Positions 34,270 through 45,486 of a stretch of DNA of 64,000 bases are shown here, one piece after another. The first letter of the stretch is position 1. Every line of letters starts with the position of its first letter. Made by a program: the position numbers and the translations under genes. This DNA comes from Amaranthus tricolor. Taxonomy: Eukaryota; Streptophyta; Magnoliopsida; Caryophyllales; Amaranthaceae. The notes under the pieces are model-generated. The model worked only from the letters and a program-made list of their open reading frames with translations. It did not search any database and was not told where the DNA came from. The stretch lies in the NCBI RefSeq assembly GCF_026212465.1, contig NC_080063.1, positions 7,511,702 to 7,575,701 on the forward strand. Direction: 5' to 3'.

Positions 34270-36047
34270 TCACATTTTTGGGAAAGTTTAGGTCAAAATA
34301 TGTTTAGATATAAACACCATGTACTAGATTTCATCAAGTTGTTTAACACTAAAATTTTAGTGGAAAGCAAAGTATTAACAGTAAATTTATGGCTTAATAA
34401 TAAAATCAGTTTCTCAAAGAACAAATTGTTCTCATCATAGAAAACCCATAAAATAAACCAATTGCCTCTTAAATCCGACAAAGAACTTAGCCTTCTAAAC
34501 TTTAAGTTTGGTGGTCTTATGAACTCAAAATCTTAGATTGGTGGCAAAAGATTTAATTTTAGGGTTTTCAGTAGCTGATAATAAAAAAAATTGTCCTCAA
34601 AAATAAAAAAAATCATAAAAAAAAGAGTCTCAGAATCATCATAGACCACAAACATGTATAAAATCAAGCAACAAAAAATGAAATTATCACAAGTCAGGAG
34701 GAAAGATAGATCCGCATACAACAGAAGGGTCCATGTACATCAAACTCAAGCTGAACATCATCATAAGCGAGTGCTTCTTCATTTGAAGAAGGGAAAAGAT
34801 CATCTATATTTGGTAGATCTAGTTGTAAATCGAACATGCCCTGAATATCTTTATCCTCTGAATTCATCTCCCTTCCCTAATTAGGATCCGTTTCTATAGA
34901 AATGATAGGAGAAGGAGGCACATAAGCATACTAAACAAAGGGTTTGGAGGACCAACAAAATCACTTTCTTTTGATGAAGATAACCAAAAAGGTACGATTT
35001 TGGTGAACCCATAATATTAAACCTAGATCAGAGGAGAGAAAGGGAAAATCGTACAAACCCAGATGAGAAAGATGAAGAAACGGATTTTAAGGATGAAAAT
35101 GAAGAACCAAAATGAAGAAAATGAACATGCATTTATGGGGTCAGAGGAGGAAGATAAAGAACCGCATATTTTAATGATGAAGATAAAGAACCAAAAGGAA
35201 GAAAGTGAATGAAGAGATATGTCAGGAAATGGAAGAACTTTTGAGATTTAGGGTTTCAATGAGAATTGATGAGTGGATTGGGGGTGGGGGGTGGGGGTGG
35301 GGTGGGATGGGTGGTAGATTAAATAGAAAGAGGGGGAATAGTTAGGATTTTAATTAGGGTTAGTGTATTGAATAGGTTAGATTGGTTAGATAACTAAGGG
35401 TAATTTTGTAATAATATAAGGGCTATAAGGATAATTTGGTAAAAAATCAATTAAAAAAAAAAGAAATGAGACAACTAAGCTGAACTTACCCAATAAAAAA
35501 GGGACAAGTAAAAAGAATAGGAGGAAATATTTAATTTATTCATTTGTTACTCTTAGTCTAGCAAAATTCTTTCAGAAATGACAAATTCTTTATTAAGACC
35601 ATCTCATCGTGAGCCAACTTATTATAGATTGATCAAGTTTTTATTTACTTAATTAATTTTTCAAAAATTATTAAATAAGATATGAGTAGTTTTGAGAACT
35701 TAATTTAATTAGGGGTGGTTTGTAGAATAATAGAGAAAGATAAGTGTAGTTTTATATACAGCTACTCTTGTCAGAGACCGTCTATTAAAGAGACAACCTT
35801 AAAATAAGAAGCTCATATACTTATTTTTTTTTAATTTGCATTAATTGGACTATTTAATTCATATGTCTAATGCGTCTCTCATTGCAATTTGTGTTTTATA
35901 TAAATTATCTATTATAAAATGCTGTAATTTCTGTTGGAAAAAAGATTATATACCGAGAATCAAAGGGAGCGACTTTAATCCTTCACATCATCCGTTGGCT
36001 TGCATTTTCCCACAGCATCTCATCAATTCTTCTCAGAACAACTGAAA
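34270..36047. other. Remainder of element relic and Maf upstream region
   Basis: On the minus strand at about 34876-34700 a short frame reads MNSEDKDIQGMFDLQLDLPN; its FDL-rich start recalls plant mariner N-termini but is in the opposite orientation. A G-rich tract lies at 35280-35314. From about 35530 the sequence is the upstream region of the Maf gene; no clear TATA box was fixed. Confidence 0.3.
35280..35314 (+). other. G-quadruplex-forming tract
   Basis: Six runs of three to six G separated by single T or AT (GGGGGTGGGGGGTGGGGGTG...), which fits the four-run G-quadruplex rule on the plus strand. Confidence 0.7.
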
Positions 36048-39000
36048 ATGGAGTCCGAAACTCTCCCATTCAAGGTACTCTTTTATAGAACTACATTGTT
36101 GTTTACCATCTCATTCTTCTAAGTTCTAACTGCTCGATAGTTTACATTGCTTAACAATCGGAGTTGTGTTCTTCTTTTGATTCGGGGATAGTCTAAAAAA
36201 TACCTTCAAGCAAGAAGAGAGGGAATAATAAGCATTTTGGAGGAGGATATCTGTCGCTATATAGTTCAGTTAACTGATACAATACTGTTGCTGGGCAAGT
36301 TATTGAATTTAATATGAAATTACAAATGTTTTTTGGGTTTTGGTACAGATTATTTTGGGCTCCAAATCTAAAGCACGCAGGGAAATAATGGCGGAGATGG
36401 GCTATGAATTCACAATCTTGGTAGCTTCTTTAGTTTATGATTACTTTAGCTTTTTTGGGGTTTTTATTTGACTGAAATTTTGATCGTACAGACTGCAGAT
36501 ATAGATGAAAAAGCCATACGGAAAGAGAAACCAGAAGATTTAGTCATGGCCCTTGCAGAGGCAAAGGTGCTAATTTTTTTCCCTTTTAAGTTTATTATAG
36601 CCTTTTGGGTTTATTTGATTTAGTTGCAACTTTGTATGAATTTTATATATGCTGTGATATTTCGATGGTACCAACTACCAAGTATTTATAGTTATTTGGT
36701 ATCAAATTATAATGAACTGTGTTGCAATGGTTTAGTAAACCCTATACACTTTTATTTGTGTGAAGTTATATATGACGGTCAATGGGAAACAATCTGTTTG
36801 TTATCTTATCACTAACAAACAAGTCTGGGGTTCCGCACACTTTTGGGACTCACTAATGGCTTTGGGTCAATGGTGTATTGTTGTGTTCTAATTCAAGTTC
36901 CATTTTGAATTTTTGGACAACTTCTTTTGAGTTGGACACTTGCTATTTTTTTTCCATAAGTAATTTGTTACAAGGTTGCAGAGCATGGCATGAACAATTT
37001 AAGTGTGTCTATGATTTGGTCAGGCTAAGAAAATCTCCTTCCTTTTTTAGCTGTGTTCGAGTATGAAACTGAGAGTAATATAATTACAAGGCATTTTGCA
37101 TAATTTCATATTTATGTTTTTGTTTAAATTCTCTGTTGTAAACACCATGTTTCTTCATCTCCTTTTACATGTGTAATACATATACATTTCTTCCGTGAAG
37201 TTAACTTCTACGAGCCTAATGGTGACTGGATATTCCGCAGGCTGATGCTATCATCTCCAAGCTTCAAATAGCTGATAAACAAGTGAACGATACTGAACCA
37301 ACACTGCTCATTGCAGCCGACACTGTATGTGCCCTCTTCTTCTTCTATCTGCGTGTTACTGTTAAATTCATTATATAACTGCTTAACACAAACTTTTAAG
37401 AGTGTTTTACCCTTTTTGCAGCATTTCTTGAGTGTAGGCATTTTATTTGTAATTGTTTAGTCTTTGCTTTATATTTGTTCATATTAATACTTGTAAGCTG
37501 AAAACTGTACTGAAATGTTACCTCCTCTTCGTTTCTCTGGGGGATTCTGTGTTCCGTTCAATCTCTACCCTTTTCTCAACTGTTTTTTAATAGCCATCAA
37601 ACAATGCTGTTCTTTCTAGTGTGGGGCTGTAATATGTAGAATTCTGGAGATATAGCTACTTTGACCTGCTAATAGCAGTAGACAGTGTTGGTATGTTAAT
37701 CTAGATGTGAAGTTAGTACTGTGAATAGCTAGTGCATATATTTGATATAAAAGTTCACTGCTTGTTCCAATGATTCTTCTTTCTCAAGTTAATGTCAGTC
37801 TCTGACTCCTTTGCCTTCTCAGATCTGTCGCCATACGGTTTAGTGCATTTATTGTTGCTGACTTGCTGCATTGTTACAATATTGTGATGCTATTCTAATG
37901 CTCTCTGGTTTTGTAAATTATTATTTTTGCCTCTTAATTAAATGGGGAAGATGATTCTCTCCTTTATGATTTATTAGAAATGGCCTCTGAAGATTTAACT
38001 ATAGCCTCAGGACATTTCATTGCAAGGATTAGACTGGTCACTATAACATTTTCTTTGTTGTTATTTCTTCATCTTCTTTTCATAATTGGCTAGTTCTTGG
38101 AAATTGATGCGTTATGAAATGTATCATTATTTTTCAAGAGTTAGTTTGTATCAGGTGCCTTCCGTCCTCCATTATGTTTCATGAGAGAATTGAGATTAAG
38201 TTGAAATTCAGCGCAATGCTTGCATTTCGTGCTTACTTAATCATCGCTAAAATTTCTAGCAAAACAAATATATGGAAATTTTCCTGCTGGATAGTGCTAA
38301 TGTTTGGACTGTAACTTGTTCTCTTATTAGCTTTGTAATTGCATTGAGATACACTTGACTATGTGTGATGAGCCTGTTGTAGGAATATGTTGGTAGCTCT
38401 AGAACTAGTAGAAGCTCTGTTGCATTAAGAATTTGTTCCAACTTCCCACAATTCATACTAATCAATTCTGATGGTATTCGCTAAGGTTGTTGTTAAGGAT
38501 GTGCTAGTCTTGCTTTGGATTCCATATTTACTTAATTCATCGCCATATCTTCTCAGGAAGAAGCCATATTACCCAAGCCTTCAAACGATGATCACAGAAT
38601 TGATGCTGGACCCACTATCTTAATTACAGGCGACCAAGTATAATTTAACTTTTTCCTTTTGCTTCTTTCCATTAAAAATGTACTTCAGCGTGCAAGTTTG
38701 TTCATGTGATTTTTGTTAATCTGAATGATGTATGATCATTACATACTATGGAGAAGTGGATTGAGAGAATCCTCAAACAAAAAATATGTGAGATGTAAAT
38801 TTTTTTGGTCAAGACAATTGGTTTAAGACAACAAATTTGCTAATGGTCAGTGACTTTTTTTTAGTTTTTTTAGTGTGTGTGCAAGCCCATAATTCATTCA
38901 ATGGAGGATAATGAAGACATCATGCTACTAGGATTAGATTTCTCAAGGAATTTCATTCTTTCTTTTATTTCGTCTTCTCTTATCCTGTAACTAGGAGTCC

Positions 39001-42000
39001 ATCTTTGCCATCTGCCAATACTTTGAAGTAATAAGCGTAGTGGGAAAACATCTTGTGCATTTTCTTAGAGTTGCTAGTTTTTGATGATTAAGGAGTCCCT
39101 GCAAATCGTCTTTTGAATGGACTTTTTGTGATGAAAGAGGATACTAGCTATGACCTTCTCTCTTCTTTTTTGGGGGAAGGGGGTGGGCGGGCGGGGGGTG
39201 GGGAGGGAGACTTGGTTAATTAATCTAAAGATGATACTATATAATAAAAGTCAAAATTTTTGGGACTAGTATAATTTTTTCTATCAGCCCTCACTAAAAA
39301 TATAAAGTCCATTTGTTTATTTAAATCCATGTCATTCTATAGGAGGGCCATGAATTGTGTGAAAAGCAAAAAGTGTTTTGTGGTAGAGAAAATCTTCAAC
39401 ACATGCATAGCTACTTCCTCAATTCTAGGGCAGAAAACTTTGGGAGTGTTATGTTACCTAGAAGTTTGAGATCAAGTGGGGAGACGATTCTGACCTCTGG
39501 AGAGACCAAATGGGAGGCAAACATTTCCATAAAATAGATTTTACCATTGACAGTTGGTAGATTGTCTCGTTCAAACATTGCCTAGTCCAAACATAATCCC
39601 CTGGGCCTGAATATCTTTTGAAGTTTTAGGCCACATATGTTTTCCTAAACTTAAAAGTAGGTCTTCCTACCCCATAACAAGTAAAATAGTAAATACATAT
39701 TTCTATCAAGCTTGTTGAATACGTTAGGGGAGCTTTAGGCATTGCATATAATAGGAAGAAACTGCAGGATTTACTTTGGACTTTCACACCGCATTGACCT
39801 CTAATTCAGAGAAGGTCAAGTTCAAACCTTAGATACATCACTATATCCATACTTGAATCAACCCTCAGAGGATGATTATTTGAGAGTACATTATTCTTAC
39901 ATCTGTCTCATTTTCAATTCATCTATAAATACAATATATCGCCTTGATGAAAACTTATATAGTATTTGTTTGGTCCTTTAAAGTTGGTGCATTAATTTCC
40001 CCAACTTCACTCTATATTCCTTTCTTTCTTATGCGAAAGGGGTTTTAATCACCAACTAGGATAGGTTTATATTCCTAGACTAAGGAAGAAACGTCTTATG
40101 GAATCTAAACACAAAGTAATAACACTCCTCTAGCAAGGAGGAATTTCCTGGTTGAGTTTTTGTTAACTAGAACATTCATGGAGATTGAAATATTTCTACT
40201 CATGATGAGCTTGGTAGAGGAAGGAGCAAATTTATCTTTTGGATGCTTAGTCTAGAGAAAACCTTATGTAACTTGTTATCGACTTTCTTCAAGTCTAGAT
40301 ACTAGTAAAAATACATACTCCCATTGTCCCTTTTAGAATGCACCTAATACCAGAGCTATTCAAAATATCCCGACCTGCTGACCCGCAACATAAATGGTGG
40401 GTCAAATTTTTTAAAAATTTGCAACCTCTGGGTCGGGTCATGGGCCGTTATTAAATTTTACCGGGTATCCGGTGACCCGCTTAAAGGAGACAATTAGTTT
40501 TTTAGGGTTTTCAAAAAACTGTTTCTTTCAAACTTCCACTTTTACTTTTGTGCTTTAAGAGAGTCCATATGCATATCTAAGCTGAAGCACAATGTTTTTA
40601 ATTCTTCTGTATTCCCTTTATAAGTGTAGTCTTTGTCTTCTTCTGAATGTATGTAACCGTAAAGAAGTGCTCCTTTTTCCAAAATGTAAAATAAAACCGA
40701 GCTTCCTTTTCTAAGTTTCTGTGAATAGTATTACAATTGATTTTCTATTCACTCATAGAGCCGAAAATAATTATGCTCTAATTCTGCCAAAATTTACTAA
40801 AAAGCTGTTATATAATTAGCAATTAAATCTTCTCAAAAAGTCACAAAAAATAAACTGGTTTTATTCGGGTACCCAAAATCCGGGTACCCGCATTAATCGA
40901 GCCGTTAAAAACGGTACCCAGCTTTCCGGGTACCTGAAATGCCGGGTACCCGCTAATGAACACCCCTACCTAATACTTTTTGGTTGAAATTTAGTAAGGG
41001 GAATTAGGTTGAAAAATAAGACAAAAAACTAGTAGGTGATAGAACTGAGTTGTTATGATGGAGAGATATAATAAGTTTGTCAATGACATTAAAAGAAAAG
41101 AGTGGGACCATTGCCAAAAAAAGGAATGAGTGCATAATGAGTGTTAAAAACTAAAATGGAAAGTGGTGCAAATTGAGAGGGTTAAAGAGAGTATTATTTA
41201 GGGAAGTTAGGTAAGATGAGAAGAGCTTTATTCTATTTACTAAAATATTGGACACAACTTTAAACATTAGTAATGAGACTAATGAGTTTAAACCATAATA
41301 CAAATATATTGGACAAAGCTAAGCACTTGCCCCCCCCCCTCCCAATAAAAAATAGAATACAAAGCAACTATCAAAATACTAAGTTTTGTCATGTTGAATA
41401 TTGTGAATTAAAACCTATGGTTGTAACTCGTGTACGTGACACAAGTCATGTTCCCTGTGCTGTAGAAGTAGAAACTATTTAAGTTTGGGTTTTTTTTCTT
41501 TAACTCAATTAACAATAAGGACTTGTTTGGTTGCCGTCGGAATAAAATTCTCGAAGGAATATATGATGCATGGAAACTTAATTCACTTGCTTATTTCCTA
41601 GGAATCGAACAATATTGTTTGGTTGGCCTTATAAATTTTGAATTGACACATGGTACTATTGATTAAATTCGTACAAGTTGTTGGAAGTAAATTGCTAACC
41701 AAACACAATCTATTTTGACATTTCCTATGAAGTTCAAATTCTTAAGCTGTTTGGCGTCAACCAAACAAGATCTAAGATTTCAAGATTTAAGGTTGAGAGT
41801 GGACTTATATTGTATTTGAATGTACCAAGAGCTCAATTGCACTTAATGCTAATTTAATCAATAACAAAAGCTCTGAGTACATCTAGCAAACAATTTATTT
41901 TTTTCCTAATTGAATGATTAAGTGAGGTTTAGTCAATTGTTTCTTGATAGGAATGAGCACTTTCATACTTGTTTAAGCTCTTGTACTGAAATAAATTCAT

Positions 42001-44326
42001 ATTTTCGCCGGTTAACAATGAAGTACACTACTTAACATACACACTTCCTTGGTGATTATGAAGAATAGAAGTATAAACCCGATGCTAATATACAATACAA
42101 TATTCCATTACTCCAATGCTATTAAGTGACTCACGTTCTAGGCAAGGTTTAAAATGGTCGGATGTATGCAACCTTCCTTTACTAATAGATCATTTCCGGT
42201 GGTTGTCTACACAAATTCTTCTCCATTCATTTCGATTTTCTACCATCTTAACCTATAACCCTAAAATTTTCATATCCCTTTATACGTCTTCCTTTTAGGT
42301 CATCTTCAGTTTTCCTCGTCCTCTTTTTTAAGTCCCCCAAGTTCCAACTTTCTATTTTCTTTACGGGTACGCTAATACCCCGTTTTTGCACATACCTGAA
42401 TCATCTTTTGCTCAATATTTGCTATTCTTAAACCCTTATATATATATTTTTTTGAACTTTATCCCTCAAGGTATGCCCATTCATTCATCGATTCACAATT
42501 CTGCTACTCCCATCTTCATTCTATGATCCTTTTTAAAATCCCAACATTCATATCCATGTAGTAGTGCAGATTGTTTTATTAACTTGCCCTTTAGCTTTAG
42601 GAGCACACCTTGTTCCATTACTAATATACATGGACACAAATCTTGCCATCATTTTTCATTGATAAGCAAAGGGAAAATTTATTGTTTTTCCTCTTATCAA
42701 TCCCTTATGTTCATATATGAAATTTTGTAAGTAACATGTTTATTCTAGCAAAACCGAACTGAGCATCGGTAACAAACTAAGATCTAGATTGCATTTTTGT
42801 CGATTTTCCTCATCTATGTTGTTAATTGTTATTTTGGCTTTCTTCATTCTTGGTTTTCATCAAAAGTATGGGCATTGTTACTTATTTTTCTAGTTTTATG
42901 TCTCCAGGTGGTTGTTTATGAAGGAATGATTAGGGAAAAGCCATCTAATGAGGAGGAAGCAAGACAATATATAAAAGGTAGTTTTTGATACATTTCTTTG
43001 TCAAAATCTGTCGGCTGGTAGCTTTTGACAAGCAAATGTATTTTAGTAGGTAGTTTTTGACAAAAATAGAAAATAAATGGTAGTTTTTGATGAAAAGTGA
43101 GTTTTTGTACATAGATTTTGACAATTTTCTCAATCTAAAATGATACTATATGTTATTGGTTTGGAATCATAAGTATTTTGGAATCAATGACCTTTGTTAC
43201 ACAATTTAAAGCTTTAGAACCCTTCAGCTCTAACTGTGTTGATTTCTCTCAAACTGTTCTTATATGTCTGATTGGCAGATTATTCAGGTAGGAAAGCGTC
43301 AACTGTCAGCTCTGTTCTGGTAACAAACCTTCAGACAGGATTCAGGAAAGGGGAATGGGACAAAGTCGAGGTACATTTTGCTTGTCTTTCCTCGCAACGT
43401 TTAGTTTACTACATACTCTGTTATCAACATAAAATACATGTTCCCTGCTTTTTCCAAGCTCAAAATGAAAGATTCTCGTTATTGCTTGAAACCTTGCAAT
43501 ATCTTTGTCTTCCCTGCTCATCACCTTCAAATTTCCACCCGATGTGATGTTGGGTTCAAGTTAACTTGCTACTTGACATCTTCGCAGATTCTATTTGATG
43601 ACATTTCAGATGAAATTATTGACAAACTTGTAAGCAAGTCACCTCTCGCAGAATTCCTGTTTCTCTTTTTAAGTCGAAAAATTATTGACAAATGATCTTT
43701 TCCTTCCATTTTTCAGATAGAAGAGGGTGCAGTGCTGAACGTTGCTGGTGGATTGATAATTGAACATCCACTCGTATTACCGTTGGTTAAGGAAGTGGTT
43801 CGTTTTCCGTTCACCATTTGCTTACATATATCTCGCTTTTCAGGATATGCAATAATAGAACAATCTTATATGCCTTGTCGTATAATCACAATAAATAACA
43901 TAGACCATAAGTATCAATTCGATATGATTTTCACTTTAGAAGACAATTTCATCCATGTTATATACAATGATTGAAGCTGGTAAGTGGTAACTAGTGCGAT
44001 CTTTTTTCTTTGATTTGGAGGTAAACTTGGGGAGAGGGAATTGAACCTTCGTGTAGGTGCTGAGAATCGAACCGGTCACCAGATTGAAAGGAAAAACCTT
44101 CAACCACTAGACTAACTGAAATTCTCTTGCTCAAGTGATTTAGCACTTAATAGTGCCCCAAAAGTGCATTGTTTGTAGAACCATCATATTCATCTATGAA
44201 GGTGTTGGATTTTTTTTGCTATAAGCTTTTATAATTTACTGCTTACGTTTGCAGGTTGGAACGACTGATAGTGTGATGGGCCTTCCAAAAGCCGTCACAG
44301 AGAGACTGATACGAGAGGCTCTATAG
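36048..44326 (+). CDS. Maf-like nucleoside triphosphate pyrophosphatase (septum formation Maf family)
   Basis: Maf/YhdE-family enzymes hydrolyse non-canonical or pyrimidine nucleoside triphosphates to monophosphates (house-cleaning role). Ten exons: 36048-36074, 36349-36420, 36492-36566, 37241-37324, 38557-38637, 42908-42977, 43279-43370, 43588-43629, 43717-43797, 44255-44326, all GT..AG and in phase, stop TAG at 44326. Using all exons gives 231 residues. The N-terminal IILGSKSKARREIMAEMG is the family substrate-binding loop. Catalytic-Asp segments are LLIAADT (exon 4, Asp85) and ILITGDQ (exon 5, Asp112), followed by VVVYEGMIREKP in exon 6. Exons 4 and 5 are homologous duplicates of 28 and 27 codons in the same phase. 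A normal 203-204-residue enzyme needs only one of them, so they are probably mutually exclusive. Intron 5 (4.27 kb) is packed with transposons. No transit peptide is evident. Confidence 0.9.
39172..39208 (+). other. G-quadruplex-forming tract in Maf intron 5
   Basis: GGGGGAAGGGGGTGGGCGGGC followed by GGGGGGTGGGGAGGG has at least six G-runs with loops of one or two bases, on the sense strand of the gene. It would be present in the pre-mRNA. Confidence 0.7.
40318..41191. mobile_element. Stowaway MITE interrupted by a hAT element (Maf intron 5)
   Basis: Ends CTCCCATTGTCCCTTTTAGAA and GAGAGGGTTAAAGAGAG, flanked by TA. The body matches the Stowaway family found in both METS genes (GAATGCACC, GGTTGAAATTTAGT, GGTGCAAATTGAGAGG). 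Once the 618-bp hAT element and one target copy are removed, the host MITE is about 248 bp. Confidence 0.75.
40351..40968. mobile_element. Non-autonomous hAT element nested in a Stowaway MITE
   Basis: Flanked by a perfect 8-bp target duplication CCTAATAC (40343-40350 and 40969-40976). The inverted ends are imperfect: CAGAGCTATTCAAAAT on the left against TAGGGGTGTTCATTAG read from the right. Subterminal sequence is rich in GGGTACCCG and GACCCG repeats. No transposase. Confidence 0.85.
41519..41772. mobile_element. Tourist-like MITE in Maf intron 5
   Basis: Inverted ends GGACTTGTTTGGTTGCCGTC and GTCAACCAAACAAGATC, flanked by TAA on both sides; 254 bp. Same superfamily as the element at 22 kb. 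Non-coding. Confidence 0.75.
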
Positions 44327-45127
44327 GTGTCGATAGTTGTGATTGACTATACTTTATAATGGGTTTCTTGATAACAAAGATGATCCATTTGCATTTTCAT
44401 TGAAACGATGATCAGTTCCTTTATTTATTTGATCCATTTGCTACAACATCTATACATTGTGGACGTGGTTATTTTTTTTTTTGATTGTAGTGTAAAATTT
44501 GATATAGGTCCATATTTCAGAATCAAAATGTAAGAAAATATTCTTATTATTTTTAAATTCTTCATTTCGTAGGTTAGTTCCACTTCAACAGACATGAACT
44601 GTGGTATTATGGCCCTTTTCCTTTGTCGGGGCTCATCGAAGAGGGTGTTTTGCAATCACAAATGAAGATGAGAATTATATGACTTTTAATTAAAATCTAC
44701 ATTTAGATGTACAATTCCTTTAAACAAACTCTACCATTTTTATAAGTTTGTTAACATTGCTATTTTAATATTTTTTTTTATTTTGCAATATTTTTATTTT
44801 AACATACACACTACTTTTTGTAATTCTTGTCCATGTATTTTATTGTATTTTCACTTTCTTTAGATTATATCTACACAACTTAAATAACTCCACCATTTTC
44901 TATAATAAATTGATAGAGATTGAGGGATCGAAAACATCATAGCGGAGGCAAGAGAAGTCAAACAAGATCTAAAAGAACGTAGAAGGAACAAATAAAAAAT
45001 GACTTGTATGAGCTAAACTTCTCTAAAGACCTGACCAGAAATACACGAAGTATGATTATGATGATGTATAGAGAAAGAGGGAGTATATTGTATTCATGGA
45101 GACCTCACTCGTCCTCAAGCTTTTGGG
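44327..45127. other. Convergent 3' intergenic region between Maf and METS copy B
   Basis: The two genes point toward each other. The region holds their 3' flanks and AT-rich spacer; no other feature recognised. Confidence 0.4.
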
Positions 45128-45486
45128 ATAGGGCCCTCCAATCAGCATTATTTCAGTACAACACAGATTTTCTGCCACAGGTTCTAAAGCTCTGAAATAA
45201 TTCTAAATAAGAAGCCGACAATAAAGGTACACAGAGTAATCTCACTATAGATAGCCACAAAAGGACAAAACACTCCAAGGCCGAGAAGTGATAAGTGGAA
45301 AATTTATCAAAACTAAAATTTCAAAACAACAAAACTAAAACAAGCATCCTCAAAAGGAGCCACATACTAAAACTCACCTATATCTAATTCAATTATTTGG
45401 AAATCGAAACACAATAATAATGATATACTGTATGAATCCAAAAAGCTCGAGCAAGTGTAAGCCTTTGCCACCCTTTATGAAACCGT

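Larger units (their letters stand above)
29735..35527. mobile_element. Mariner-like element relic, interrupted by a solo LTR
   Basis: Degenerate mariner/Stowaway-type ends occur at the left (GCTCTCTCCGTTCCTTAAA) and right (ACAAGTAAAAAGAATAGGAGGAAAT). Between them lie the two transposase fragments at 30622-30900 and 33795-33895. Without the 2.7-kb inserted LTR the span is about 3.1 kb, a reasonable size for a plant mariner-like element. The ends are weak, so the exact limits are uncertain; the coding fragments are the firmer evidence. Confidence 0.45.

Noticed and set aside
44040..44140. tRNA-like sequence (GAATCGAACCGG ... ACCACTAGACTAACTG) on the minus strand
   Set aside because: It resembles a T-arm and anticodon-arm remnant, but no complete cloverleaf or acceptor stem could be formed. 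It is probably a decayed SINE or retroelement fragment in a Maf intron.
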